Of a stretch of DNA of 64,000 nt, positions 23,395 to 35,472 are shown piece by piece. A program made the translations under genes and the position numbers. The stretch is taken from positions 1-64,000 of the forward strand of contig JARWMV010000064.1 in assembly GCA_030998015.1 (NCBI GenBank). Reading direction: 5' to 3'. Origin of the DNA: Ceratorhiza oryzae-sativae (Eukaryota > Basidiomycota > Agaricomycetes > Cantharellales > Ceratobasidiaceae). The number at the start of each line of letters is the position of its first letter. The first letter of the stretch is position 1. The notes beneath the pieces were generated by a model, which was not told where the DNA came from, ran no database searches, and saw only the letters and a program-made list of their open reading frames with translations.

Positions 23395-24833
23395 ATGAAC
23401 GCAGATCCTCGCGCAGTTGAGAATGAGAATGCACCGCTTCTAGACGGCCATCGTCACCGTTTTACTACCCCTTTGCGTCGCGCATTCAAGCGACTCAGGA
23501 TCACTCGCAAGCGGCAATCCTCCGGAACATCTGTGGCTGAGGTCGAGAACCTCCTGACCGAGCGATCCAATAACGTGAACCCGGCGTTTGAAAGAAACGG
23601 GTGAGTAGCGCGCAGCGCAGTTTGCAACAAAGGCTGATGGTGTCCAAGACTCCAACCTCCGCCAGCACCTCGCCCCTCTCGGTGGGCCACCCCTCAACAG
23701 CCGGCATCTCCTGCTTCGCCGCTTCCAAACATGGGGTCAAAGTCCAGTTGCATGCTGACGGATCGATCTGGTTCTGTGAACCACTCAAACTCGTGTGGAT
23801 CTCTGCAAGCCTTCGTTGGCGCCGCTTCATCTCCACCTCCACCGCCCGCTCTGCCGCGTGGGGATTTGTTTCAACTTGGCTTGACCCCTGTTCAGTCGAT
23901 CATTTCGAACAACTCACTGGGATCCAATACTGTCAACGACGAGCCCCTATTCGCCCCGGCCCTGCTAACAGCCCAGAGGGTATCTAAAATCAACCTGACC
24001 CGCGAGACGTCCGATATGGATATGATAGAAATGACTGATTTGCCACAGCCCGGAGAGCTGACTCCCACTCCCTCTCGTACCCACTCAACCCCGTGGCTTC
24101 CGACCTTGCCAATGCAGCGCCGTTCGGCTCATAACACTTCTACAACTGCCGTTTTCGATTCAGGCGATCAGGCTCAACCCCGCCGCACTAGCTTCATGTC
24201 TCGACTTGTTGGTAGCGCGTGGGGATTGACCGGGATTGGATTCACATCTATGCATGCAAGTCATCGAGCCCAATCAACCGTGGCTTTGAGTCGCCCCACT
24301 GAGCGAGTCTTCACCCCTCTTCCAACTATCTCTCTTGGAAAGGGGTCTATGGAGCAAGCGGTACTTGGCCGGGCTTTTACAAGTCAACTAGGCCTCACTC
24401 CAAACAGCTCGCGCGGCCATGTCTCTGCAAGCGATCTTCCTCCAGCAAATTCTATCCTTCGCACGACCGGGACCAAGAGTGCAAGGGAATTGGACTACCT
24501 GGAGGAGGATCATGTCAGCCACGCAGGATCTCTAGGCGAAGTGAAAATGGAGCAGCGGCCAAAGAAGAAGAGGCGTAGCGATGTCAACAAGGTGAGTTCA
24601 ATTGTTGGCAATTTTGATTTTTGACTTATCAGGACTATTAGACCGTTTATGAGTCGGTATCTAGTTCGGCTGCTCGGGTCACAAGGTCCATGTCCACTCA
24701 TCAAGCCCATGATAACACACCCACTCGGGTTACAAGGTCGACATCCAAACGGCTAGCCCAAGCCTCTAATAGCCCAGCAAAGGTTTCGTACGGCAATTTG
24801 GCACGTCGCCCCAAGAATCTCAAGCGCGTGTAG
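23395..24833 (+). CDS. Unrecognised 446-aa protein, three exons
   Basis: Exons 23395-23600, 23649-24591 and 24642-24833 have introns of 48 and 50 nt (GTGAGT donors) and matching phases, giving 446 aa. I do not recognise a domain. The protein is rich in Ser, Thr and Pro and largely low in predicted structure. It has a basic start (LRRAFKRLRITRKRQ), a poly-Pro patch (SSPPPPPALP), a basic cluster near the end of exon 2 (RPKKKRRSDV) and repeated ARVTRS / TRVTRSTSKR blocks in exon 3. A nuclear location is plausible from the basic clusters, which is inference only. The clean exon joins and normal CpG content argue for a real gene. Confidence 0.75.
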
Positions 24834-25625
24834 AGGGCAAATATGGTCTTCGATTACCTTTTAATTGTCCATTCGATTCATGTATTTCACCACGTTGTAT
24901 TTTTACAGAATTTGTTGCTACAATCATTTTTTTTTTGCATTTGAAGGCCCAATCGTTTAATGATGCGCGCTTAGGCGGTATCAGCCTCTCCCGCCATGTG
25001 CTTCCCCGGTCAGACTTTGTGATGGATCCAACCTGACGACCACTGGAGCCGTACAAATACCCCGAATTGAACCGCAACCATCCTACCCGGAATATTATCA
25101 CATCGTAATATTTTCATGGTAATCTGAACTCCACACCATTTTTGGTAGGTGTCCTTGAAGACAAAGCGATCGTTCATACATGGTTTTTCAGTCGCATCAT
25201 GCAACAAACGACTCCGGAAACTGCTGCTAGGCAGCGTTCTTATGGATCGCCTTACCCTCGCCCCCCAACATCCAGAAACTTCAAATATCGAATAAATCAA
25301 GGTCCTGGCTCAATTCAATCTAGAAGAACATGTCGCTAACCGAGCAACCAGAAATGCTGGATCCCCACGCTAGGAGAGGCCTCACTCGCGGATCCTGCAC
25401 AGCGCCATCGCATTTTCCGGTGGTTGGCGGACGGGGCGAGGTTGGATGAAGAATGAATGTCGGGAAACATGCAGAAAGCGGCCTTAACAGGCAAATTGGT
25501 GATTCATCGTACATCGCTAGGATCGTAGCAAAATGCGTATGCCAAGATTGGCGCACCAGCGTTCTAGTTGGTTCGCGCATCCGCTGAAATTTGGCCTCGG
25601 GAGCGCCAAGCTGTCCCCCACCCAA
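24834..25625. other. Intergenic interval, no supported gene
   Basis: 3' flank of the 446-aa gene. Only short frames without splice support. Confidence 0.5.
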
Positions 25626-25970
25626 TGTAACAACGAATTAGGCATTAAATCGAGAGCATAGCCATGTAACCGAGTCAATTGTATGTGTGGGTAATGAACA
25701 CCACACTGGAGACCTGCGTGTGAGGTGGTGGAAAGCGATGAGATTACACGACCGAGCATTCACGACCAAACTCTGGGGGCATACCCCTAGTCATCCCCTC
25801 TCCAACGCAAGTCAATGAATCAGGTATCGTTAGGGTACAAATACGGAAGTTTCTCCATGCATTCTCATCACGTCTCTCACCCATCTCACACTCGCTTGTA
25901 TCTATTGTAAACACACAATTTCTATTTCTATACCCGGATATAGCAGTATCATGTACATAGTAGTATAACG
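25626..25970 (+). repeat. Diverged LTR-like repeat, copy 1
   Basis: Starts TGTAACAACGAATTAGG and matches the reverse complement of about 27165-27402. Shared runs are TGTAACCGAGTCAA.TGTATG, AGGTATC.TTAGGGTA and CTCTCACCCATCTCACACTCG. A TG start and promoter-like pyrimidine-rich middle suggest a solo LTR. The right border is approximate. Confidence 0.55.
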
Positions 25971-26305
25971 TAGAATATACTAGAACATACCAGAATGTAA
26001 TCGAGTCAATTAAAGAGCGATACTACCGCATTTCAAGAATGTCTCAACGCATACATTAGGGTATAAGTAAGGCCGAGCGAGCGAGCTTGGTGGTCATCTT
26101 TCTTACTCTCGATCCCACTCTTTTATTGTAGTTAGTTTTTATATTTTCATATTTACATTTGGTTTTTACACCGGGACCAATGTCTTTGAGGTTTTCAAAA
26201 CAACCAGCATGTGTTTGGGAGGATTCAAGTCCTGTGGGATACCAGGATCTTCGTGTTGAAGTGGGTTGAGCTCAATAAAGTCAACGCGAGTGAGGGTGGT
26301 AAATA

Positions 26306-26592
26306 TGTTGAATTTACAACCATATGCGTGCATGCACACGGCGTGTTTGTATTTGTTTCTTGTCCATCTCTGATATCACGCGCGAGTTTGCGGGGACCCC
26401 TCTCATTCCTTAGTTCTCTGCCTTCGTAGTTGAGCTATGGTATTGTAATTTCTTTCTTTTCTTATGTATTCCTTTCTCACTGTACCTCGCAGTACGATTG
26501 TATCTTAGGTACGTTATATACATCCAGTTCTCTACCTTAGTAGTTGAGCTAATTACGATTGCATCTTAGCCCCCGAGACCTGCCTGCGTAAA
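26306..26592 (+). repeat. Diverged solo LTR of the copia-2 family
   Basis: Reads TGTTGAATTTACAACCATATGCGTG and continues to ACCTGCCTGCGTAA. It is the reverse complement of the copia-2 LTR with many substitutions, including the TTAGTTCTCTGCCTTCGTAG blocks. No clear target duplication could be read. It is an old relative of the young element at 15188-20153. Confidence 0.8.
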
Positions 26593-27164
26593 AAAATGTC
26601 GCTGAGGATCGAGGCGATAATTTCATTGTTTAAATATGCGGTAAACGGATGAAGCGGAGCGAGTACACGAGGATACATCGTTGTGAAAAAGATAGTACAA
26701 TTCACATATATAGTAGAACAGAACGTATAATTGAGATGTGAGTTGAATCACAAACATAATGTGGGGTTTATATGGGAAGAATCAGATTCGTTCAACACTT
26801 CGGACTGGACTGTAAGCGCTCTAGAGTTTCTCAAGACGACAGATTGGATGATGGGAGAAATCCAACAGACAGAGGAAACAGTTACGCAAGGGACGCAGGA
26901 GGTTAGGGAGTGCAAGGGAAGGGCCGAGGAGGAGAGCAAATTGAATAAGATCATGCATCGCTGATATTCCAGCACATGTAGTTCACATATGTCTGTGCTT
27001 CCGAAATTTCCCAATAGTTTATCCTTTCACTATGTATTTAAGCCATTGTTTTTGTTTATTAAAACACCAGCTCAGCTGGTTCATCCCTCTCGTGCCGACA
27101 GACCACATGCGTCAGAAACCGATTCCACCCCGCTAAGAAGCTAGGCCTCATATAGAAGTAATAT
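26593..27164. other. Intergenic interval, no supported gene
   Basis: AT-rich. A 77-codon frame at 26731-26964 is unsupported. Confidence 0.45.
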
Positions 27165-27402
27165 TTACTTCTACAGAGCATGCTGACAGTACAACGTCTA
27201 GAAATATACTTTTTGTATGTATAGTAGATACATACGAGTGTGAGATGGGTGAGAGGTTTGGTGAGAATAAATGCTAGAAACGTCTATATTTATACCCTAA
27301 AGATACCTGAGTCAGTAACCTGCATGCCAGTCATTAGCCACCCATACATTTGACTCGGTTACAAGACTATACTCTGGAGTCAAGGTTTGATTCACTGTTA
27401 CA
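27165..27402 (-). repeat. Diverged LTR-like repeat, copy 2 (inverted)
   Basis: Reverse complement starts TGTAACAGTGAATCAAACC and aligns with 25626-25970. The two copies lie head-to-head about 1.2 kb apart, with the copia-2 solo LTR between them. Confidence 0.55.
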
Positions 27403-28920
27403 CAACGGGCTGTTTGAGTTGGTTTAGTCCGCCCCGAGGTTATGTTAGCCTTAAAGTACTAGCTAGTGGTCGTGTAGATTCTCCACGAACCAATGTTAAT
27501 GATTAATAATTAATCCAATAATTTGAATCTCCCGGTTCACCACTGGTGCTAAATGGCGGCCGAGCATCGTCAAGCCATGCTGGCTGAACCAGGCCCGCAG
27601 CTGGCGGTCAACCAGGAGGGCACGTGACTTCAAGTTCCTGGATGCCATGGATTCCGCCTCGTGAAGATGATTCTTTTCACTAGTCCAGACTACTGGACAC
27701 ATGCGCTTTGTTGGCCGAGATCAAGCGCTGCCGAGATTTCAACGCAGGTACGTCGCATGTGCTCATATTTCTGACGGTTCTCACGTGCTTGTCCCTACTG
27801 TCGTATACGTCGGGAAAAAAGCTGGTGGGGAGTTATAAACCGCTGTCTTTATATCGATGGTAAAGCAAATTCAGTTGCGATATTAGTGCTACTAGCCTGG
27901 GCCTGTGAGTTACAGCCGAGCGGCCGCTTCCTTAAGCGTTGAAGGGTCTTCTCATTTGGGCATCATGGCGATTGGATGCCGACTGGTTCGAGCGCTACAG
28001 GGTTGAATTGATTTCACTAGATAGCAACGGGAGGATGATGACTTCAATCAGCTAAAGGTGCGAGCGACCAAATAACACCTCATCCGTGCCGACGTGATAT
28101 TACTGCAACAAGCCAAAACTTGGGGCCTTCTGACCTGCGATCATCCGCGCCATCTAGTTCACAAGTATGCCGTGTCGTTTGGGATCTAATTTAACATTTA
28201 CAGCAATTTCGCAGATCCATCGATAGTGTTGGACACGCCTGTGTGGGTGGGGGAGAAGGTGATGTCCTTTCGATTACATGAATCGCTATGTACGGGCGCG
28301 GAAGCGCCGCCCCACTCCAACGTTCGGTAACAACGTTCATGGGGTAGTGGGCAGGGGCTGTGTGTACCTCAAGAGGGTGGGCTGATCGGAGGGCAGTCCC
28401 CGAGTGGCTGTGACCGTACCTGAAAACCTCACCCGCGATGCCGAAAAGGCTTCGGATAAGCCCCATAGGTGCGAACTACATCCTATAGGGTGAGTTATTG
28501 TTTATGAGCTGCATAATCTTGTCGGCTTCCGCTCGAAGACCCGTCCCATCTTCCTGGCTTTAGGGTGATTTTCAGGTGATATCTTAATAGGATTATAACT
28601 AATCTGTAGTTGGATAAGTGTGAATGCCCATCGGTAGCTGAGAAGAATAGGGGTATGCTGGGTAATTCACTAACCATCATCGTGTCGTCGACTCTACGGT
28701 CATCGGACTCCCTAGCCCACAGCCGACTGATGCGTTCCCCGAGGAGCAGCAAACTCTGTTGATTGCCTATTCAAATTCAATCAGCTGTAGCGTTTTCAGT
28801 TAGATGATTAATAATAGGGGCTCGGTGACCATCGCCGTGAAGGCTGAAACCTGATCCAAGGGGTGCCCTGGGTGATTTGATCTAAGTTGACTATCGCATC
28901 ACACAGCCAATAATATCGCG
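27403..28920. other. Intergenic interval, no supported gene
   Basis: About 1.5 kb upstream of the P450 gene. No coherent exon chain or known motif was found on either strand. Confidence 0.5.
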
Positions 28921-28932
28921 CTATATATATGT
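28921..28932 (+). promoter_or_regulatory. Probable TATA box of the P450 gene
   Basis: CTATATATATG about 70-80 bp upstream of the ATG at 29000, suitably placed for a core promoter. Confidence 0.5.
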
Positions 28933-28999
28933 CGTTGCTCGCATTCTACGAAATCATCAACTCGAGTACTTCGAGCGATAGGTAGCACTCATCGCTACA

Positions 29000-31142
29000 A
29001 TGTCTTTTGGCTCCGCTGAGCTATTCGCGCTTGCTCTACTCGCCATGTCCATTCTATGTCTGCTCGGATTTCTAAGCAGTAGCGAGCTCCCACTTCCTCC
29101 TGGGCCACCCCGCTGGCCGGTGATTGGTAGTCTGTTCTCTATGCCATCCAACAGTTGCATCCATGAGCGGTTTGCACAATGGGGAAAGCAGTATGGTGCG
29201 TTCATGGCCAACCAGTTGTGCTTGAAACCGATGGCGACACCCGCAACCTCTAGGTGACGTAACATACGTGCGGGTATTATTTCAAGATATAATTATACTC
29301 AATTCCGCCGAATCGGTCATCGACCTACTGGAGCGTCGGTCTGGCTTATATAGCAATCGGCCGCGACTTGTCATGGCCAATGAGCTGTAGGTTCTAGAAT
29401 TGTAGGGTTGCCCATTGTTGACTCCGCTCAGTGTAGGGTGGGAGCACGCAATTTCAAGCATGAACTACAACGACGCCTTCAAGCGTAGTCGCAGGCTGCT
29501 TGATGAAGGACTGAACCCGAATGCAATTAAGGTGCGCCTGCGTCACATGATAAACGTAGAAAGACATTTTTATACGATGCTACTTGCCAGCCTTTCAGGC
29601 TGTTACAAGAACAAGAAGTTATCAAATTTATTCGAAGAATCATTAGTTCGCCGCGAGGTCTCGTCCAACATATGCGCCAGTAAATATGTCTGCTTGACTC
29701 GTGTTCGACTTGGTATATGACGTGCGCACCCCAGATCCACCGGAGCAACTGTAATCAAACTGACGTATGGTTATAACATCCGAGACCGGAGCGACTACTT
29801 CCTAACCCTCGCGGAGAAAACTACCAAAATGTTTTCGATTGTCATGACACCAGGAATGTTTTTGGTTGACACGTTTCCTTGGCGTAAGGCCTTATTCAGT
29901 CGAAGCAGCTGCGCTTATCACTCAAATCAATCTTCGCCGCCTAGTGAGGTACTTGCCATGGGCACCTTTCAAGATGAAAGCACGGCTGTGGCGCCAACTC
30001 CTTGCCGACTTTCGTGAGCAACCGATGCAATATACACGAAACAGAATGGTACGCATATATTCTAACCCTCATGATTTAGTTTGATCGCGCCAATATGGAT
30101 AGGCGGCTGGTCACTCGGAGCCATGCCTCGCAGCTCGATGGCTGGAGCGATTGGAGAGCATGGAGAATGAAATGGAGCAACAGGATTATGAGTCAATGAT
30201 CAAGGTGAATATGAGTTGTAAATCCCGTTTTTCGATTGATTAGACTTCTAAAATTAGTGGGTGGGAGTAGTGTTGTATGGGGGTGGCACGGATACCGTAC
30301 GTTATTTGCTCTGAGCGAGTGCCAAGCTGTTTGATCAAGTTCATTCCAGACTGTCTCTGCCATTTCAACTTTCTTCATTGCGATGATCCATCATCCGAAA
30401 ATACAGAAAAATGCACAAGCAGAGATCGATAGGGTGATTGGACCAGACCGATTACCTACATACCTCGATCGAGGATCATTGCCATACATTGAAGCAATAT
30501 ATAAGGAGGTGCTGAGATGGCGTCCGGTCGGCCCACTTGCTGTGCCGCACTGTTTGGATCCTGAAACGGATGACATGTATCAGGGTATGCTACCAACAAA
30601 TGACAGAGAAGTGTTGCTCAAAATAATTAGGGATGCTCATACCGAAAGGATGCATGGTAATCGCTAATGTAGGGGCCATACTTAGCAACCCAAACGATTA
30701 CTACGATCCAGAGGAATTTCGACCAGAGCGATTTCTCAAAAGTAATGGCCGGATCCTCGAGCCAGACCCAGAAAGGTTTGCTTTTGGATTCGGAAAAAGG
30801 TGAGGCTCCCCTGTCTAAGTTTCATTTGGAGATCACTCCAACAACATCGAAATCCTAGGAGATGTCCAGGAATACATGTGGCGCAGTCGGCTCTGTGGCT
30901 GTCAATCGCGCTAACGCTTGCGTCATGTGATATTTCACCATCTATCGGTCCGAATGGAGAGCCTGAACTACCAAGCCTTCGCTATTCTCAAAAAACCATC
31001 AGGTGAGGCCCTAAGGCGGCGGGGAGACTTGATTGCTCACAAATCCATATTCAGCCATCCAGCTCCATTTGAGTGCGATATAAAGCCTAGATCGACTCAA
31101 GTTCTAAATCTAATTGATACAGCAGCGGCGGTAGTTGACTGA
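29000..31142 (+). CDS. Cytochrome P450 monooxygenase, 12 exons
   Basis: Microsomal class II P450, 515 aa. Exons are 29000-29195, 29254-29386, 29432-29531, 29591-29679, 29735-29883, 29945-30048, 30103-30204, 30258-30296, 30350-30584, 30631-30799, 30859-31002 and 31055-31142. All introns are GT..AG, 45-61 nt, and the phases fit to a TGA. An N-terminal hydrophobic anchor (about residues 5-27) is followed by the PPGPPRWP hinge. The I-helix motif GGGTDTT is near 299-305. ExxR is E357..R360 (KEVLR). FRPERF follows. The haem loop FGFGKRRCPG has Cys441. It resembles large basidiomycete CYP families (CYP5144/CYP620-like, from memory). Substrate is unknown. No gene cluster is seen around it. It looks intact, so it is a CDS and not a relic. 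Confidence 0.9.
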
Positions 31143-31914
31143 GAAAGGGTTGACCTGTGTGCAAGTTTTGTTTGTGCAATGTTAAAGCCTAGTTTACAGC
31201 CTCTCCACAAGAAGTGAAGGCAAATCTAAGCAATTTTTGAAAGTTTACCAAATTTGGCCAAGGGACGTGTATGCAAGAATACAGGGACATATATGCAAAT
31301 GGAAAACATGGGTGCATAACTGGTGAACCATAGTAGCAACTGAATCCTAAAACCACTTTGTGGTTTCCCACTGATAAGTTGCTTCTTCATGGAATGAGTG
31401 ATGGGGTTCATACAGTAGGCCACAAATCAAATGGAACACATGACACTATTTCACCAAGCAGCCTGTAACATGCTAGCAGTTAGCAGTAGCTTGTAGAGTC
31501 ATTATTTGAAGTCATAGATGCAGCTTAGATAGATATGTGTGCAATGTTGGAGTTGTCAGAGCCAACAACCTGAACAATAATGCCAAACACTGACAAGGTG
31601 ATGGCAGACCTATAGGCTATGACAGCCAAAGGTCTAACTGCAACACCTAGAAGGGATTGTGCAGTGAAGGAGGAGGATGCAACAACATGCAGAGGGGGTT
31701 AAGAGGTGCACTTGACCTAAAGAGGACTGGGCAAGTACTGTTAGGCTTGGTGACCACACAGGTAGAGGGGATATCAACAGGAGGTTGAGTTCTGAGGCTT
31801 AAGGCTCTCAGACTCTTGTATATTCAGCAGGAGGCAGTACATGTGAAATATAGAATTGTACAATTTACAGGAGTGGTGCCACATCAGTCACAATATTCTA
31901 GAATACATCAACAG
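31143..31914. other. Interval with dispersed repeat, no gene
   Basis: CpG-poor sequence between the P450 and the transposon cluster. About 31575-31690 matches the minus strand of 1242-1410. Nothing else is identifiable. It ends at the TA target of the next transposon. Confidence 0.5.
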
Positions 31915-31916
31915 TA

Positions 31917-34900
31917 AAGGAGGTGTCAGCCATCCCCCGCCAACTAACTTTTGATCCATATCATTTTGTGGCTGTAGTACTTAAATCGTCAATAAATGCT
32001 ATTTTTCTCACTCTCTAGAGCAAATTCAGACAATTGCCAAAGACAAAATCTTTGTTTTTGGCATCTGAACTCAAATCTGAGCTCTGATTCTCTTGTTGCT
32101 TGCTGCATGTTGAGATCATAGAACATCTTCATCAAGGGTTGGAACACCATGTGATAAGGGGAGGACCACACACAAGGCTTGCAGATATTCCGAGATGCAA
32201 ATATTACATGAGCTGGGGACTCCGGGGTCAAGATGGGTCTTCCAAAAGCATGATATTTTATGAGTTTATTGTGCTTGGGGCTGATTTACAAGGTAAGGAG
32301 CAATTGCATGATAGGGTATATGTCCCGGGGTTTGCCTATGACCTTTATACTCTTTAGTCACCCAGCTAATGGCCGCTGAACCGCCTAAACCACTTAAATA
32401 CGCATCCAAGAACCTTTGCAATCTTGTGGCGAACCTGTGGCATACTTTTAGACATGCATTGAACCAAATATGTGTCCAAACACTTACTTTCGTATTGATT
32501 TGAGTGGTACACCCTCAATACATTTGAGTATGTACCTTTCCATGACTGATTCCCTTGAGCAAGGGGGCATGTCCCAGTACAACCTCTTCACATAACCCCA
32601 GCACTGCTCAATCAGATTCAGCTCGCAGTGATATTTCGGCAGAAACACCACCAAAGTTTGAAGCGCACAAGCAACTTCCTCAAGGGTAGAATCACATGAT
32701 GTGAAATCTGGCTGACAGAACAGTGCCCAACAACAACAACAATTGGTCCTCCCCTCCTGACACTTGAAGTCCAGACACTTGGCTTGCCTCTCAGCAATGT
32801 ATCCCACCCCCCACTCCCACAATATCTGTGCCATGCCCTTAAAATACCCTGGATATGTCAGATGGTTGTTGGGGTAGTAGAATGGTTGACAAGTGCCATC
32901 TGGGAATTGCCCGTCCTCCATTCGGACTTGGGTTTTACATCCCTGCACATCTTTCAATGGGCACAAAAAGGTCTTGGATGGTCCTTTCAGCATCCTGCAA
33001 GTGCAAATCAAACTGGCTGGGCACTTTGTGTGAGATGGTGTGTTGTCATAAAGGAATACATGCATATGGTTTGGGTATTGTTCCTTTGCAATTTTGACTG
33101 CATTCTTCAGTTGCTCGATGGCCTTTTCACTTGTAAAGTAGCCATCTCGACTTTTCCCGGGGCTTAGAACTACCCTGGCTGATTTACTAATAGTACAAGT
33201 GAGTACCTGCAGTTACTGTGTGATACATTCAAAACTTACCCATCTGCTCCACACAACCATCTGAACTTGGCACATACGAAATCTGCAACCATTATGGAAC
33301 ACCCTTGGCCCTTCTTGAATGGAATTGCATGTTCGCTGATGTATACCCATTGGACCTGTTGGCGATTGTATGCGAAGAAAGTTGATTCATCATGAAACCA
33401 AAAGATTATTGGTTTCTCGCCTGCCAATAGAACAAGCTGGTGCTCTGGGATTGGTAGCCTGTCCTTGCTGTATAGGACCCTTTGACACTCTGTAGCCTTC
33501 CAGAAAGGGGCAAAAATAGATTGACGGTATGTGACTACATCCACCTGTTTGTGACTGTTGAAGTATTGACCTTTGGGTTCAGCACGCCAACAAAATCCAG
33601 ACCAAGACAGCCATCTTTGTGCTGTGCATATACTGACTTGCTTCTTTAACTTGAGCTGCTCTCACACCTCCGGGTTGGCAAGGAAATCCACAACGTCCTG
33701 TGCACGTGCATATTTACTGATTTTTTGCAGGTGTAGCTTGATTTCACTGGATATATCCTTGTCTTCAAGTGAAGACACATTCCACCAACCCCAGCAGTTC
33801 TGCAGTAAGTCTCCAAATGATATAAGATGGTGAATCCACTGGCAAATTGACTGCACATATGCAGCTCCTTGCCGGTGTGAAACTGCAGCTTGTATTGATG
33901 CATCAATGAAGGAGAGGGTATCGTAAGCAAGGTAAAGGTTTAGACATGCTGTCATCACAGAGCACTGCTCCAGGGTAACACAGTCCAGTTGCAGGTAATC
34001 ATAGCCAGCCCCTTTGCAACATTGCATTCAAACCACAGTGTCAAGTGCATCAAGCGCAGCTGTGGCCTCAGTAATTGTTGGAGGTGTTAAACTTGAGGTA
34101 GTGGGCAGGCTACATGGTGGTTAGGTGAAATCTCTCTCTCTTGTAAAATTTTCTACTGCAATGCCTAAATACACTGATATGAATCACATGACTCAATGCG
34201 TGCAGCCATGTGTGACATCCAACAGGAGGGCTACAACAGAGAGATGGTGCAGCGGGGTCTCCATCAGCCTCAGACTCATCATCTCTGTCTGATCCCTCAT
34301 TGTATGCATCATTGTGTTCAGCAACAAGAGGTTCCTCAAGATCAGCTGTACAATTTTGTATGCAGGTGAGCTTTGCTTCACCTCAAAAGCATATGCTGAC
34401 TTACAGGTGTGGTTTACAGGGTGTTCATGCTCACAAGGCACAGGTACCTGCTGCAATGTGGGCTTAGAACAGGCAAAGAGTGTGCTTTCAGCAACTGAGT
34501 GCGCATACTTTTCACGTTTCTGAAAATAAGATAAATATCAGCATATATATAAATATTTGTTCATGTGCAGCTCACCCCCTCTAAGGCTCTTTCTATGCTA
34601 GCCAACTTGGCTTTTTTCTTTGCACTGTAAGGCATGATGATGAAGTCAGCGTATGCAGATATGAAATGACCCTGGAGTCCCCAGCTCATGTAATATTTGC
34701 ATCTTGGAATATCTGCAAGCCTTGTGTGTGGTCCTCCCCTTATCACATGGTGTTCCAACCCTTGACGAAGATGTTCTATGATCTTGACATGCAGCAAGCA
34801 ACAAGAGAATCGGAGCTCAGATTTGAGTTCAGATGCCAAAAACAAAGATTTTGTCTTTGGCAATTGTCTGAATTTGCTCTAGAGAGTGAGAAAAATAGCA

Positions 34901-34980
34901 TTTATTGACGATTTAAGTACTACAGCCACAAAATGATACAGATCAAAAGTTAGTTGGCAGGGGATGGCTGACACCTCCTT
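31917..34980 (-). mobile_element. Tc1/mariner-type DNA transposon, old (DDE-1)
   Basis: 3,064 bp flanked by TA duplications (31915-31916 and 34981-34982). Terminal inverted repeats of about 315 bp (31917-32231 and 34666-34980) begin AAGGAGGTGTCAGCCATCCC and stay recognisable to GACTCC.GGGTCA. It encodes a DDE transposase on the minus strand. CpG is nearly absent. Confidence 0.9.
32266..34027 (-). pseudogene. DDE transposase of DDE-1, one nonsense codon
   Basis: IS630/Tc1/mariner-superfamily transposase. Reading right to left, the N-terminal part ends at TGA 33664-33662 after FLANPEV. It continues in the same frame with EQLKLKKQ and CTAQRWLSWSGF, so the stop is probably a decayed CGA. Catalytic Asp in WFHDEST (about 33385) and Asp in FLYDNTPSH (about 33050) are present. 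Glu is in ELNLIEQCWG (about 32600). Introns fall after GADG and after SIRK, at the same places as in the intact relative at 56182-58346. The last exon has RFATRLQRFLDAY and YKGHRQ, ending at 32266. The N-terminus beyond 34027 was not resolved. Confidence 0.75.
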
Positions 34981-34982
34981 TA

Positions 34983-35184
34983 GTCAACAACAACAAGGTC
35001 ATGTGACTCAATCAACAATTCCACACATATATCTGAATAAACAGGACTTGTCCAAAAAGCCATGAAAGCCAATGAAAATAAAATAAGATAAAATCAGAAT
35101 AAATTTGTGCTCATGGTCTAAGCCATGACAGGAGTCAGATCCAATGAGCAGATGTGGAGATACAGGGTGCAATCTGGCATAGGG
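34983..35184. other. Spacer between transposons
   Basis: About 200 bp of CpG-poor sequence with no gene, ending at the TGTTC target site (35185-35189) of copia-1. Confidence 0.5.
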
Positions 35185-35189
35185 TGTTC

Positions 35190-35468
35190 TGTTGAACAAT
35201 TCCACACATATATCAAGGATATATCAATATTTTACCTTTCCTTTGTCTTGTGTCCAATATTATGTGTTTTATCCCTGTTTGTACTTTCCTTCTCTTGTAC
35301 ACATGCTGATGTACCACCTGATTTTTCCTGTTGTATTCTATATAAACAAATGTACATGTCACTTCAACCTCAGCAACATTCTCCCCACTCATCTCTAGCA
35401 GGCTCAATCTGCTTTGTCTCACTGTGCTAAGTCTCAATTGGAGTGCAGTTATTCTCTGCACTTCAACA
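35190..35468 (+). repeat. copia-1 5' LTR
   Basis: TGTTGAACAATTCC...CACTTCAACA, 279 bp, with TATATAAAC near 35340. About 93% like the 3' LTR by eye. Confidence 0.95.
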
Positions 35469-35472
35469 GGCT

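Noticed and set aside
29000..31142. P450 relic broken into pieces
   Set aside because: Twelve exons join with canonical GT..AG sites and matching phases to a full 515-aa protein, so the breaks are introns.
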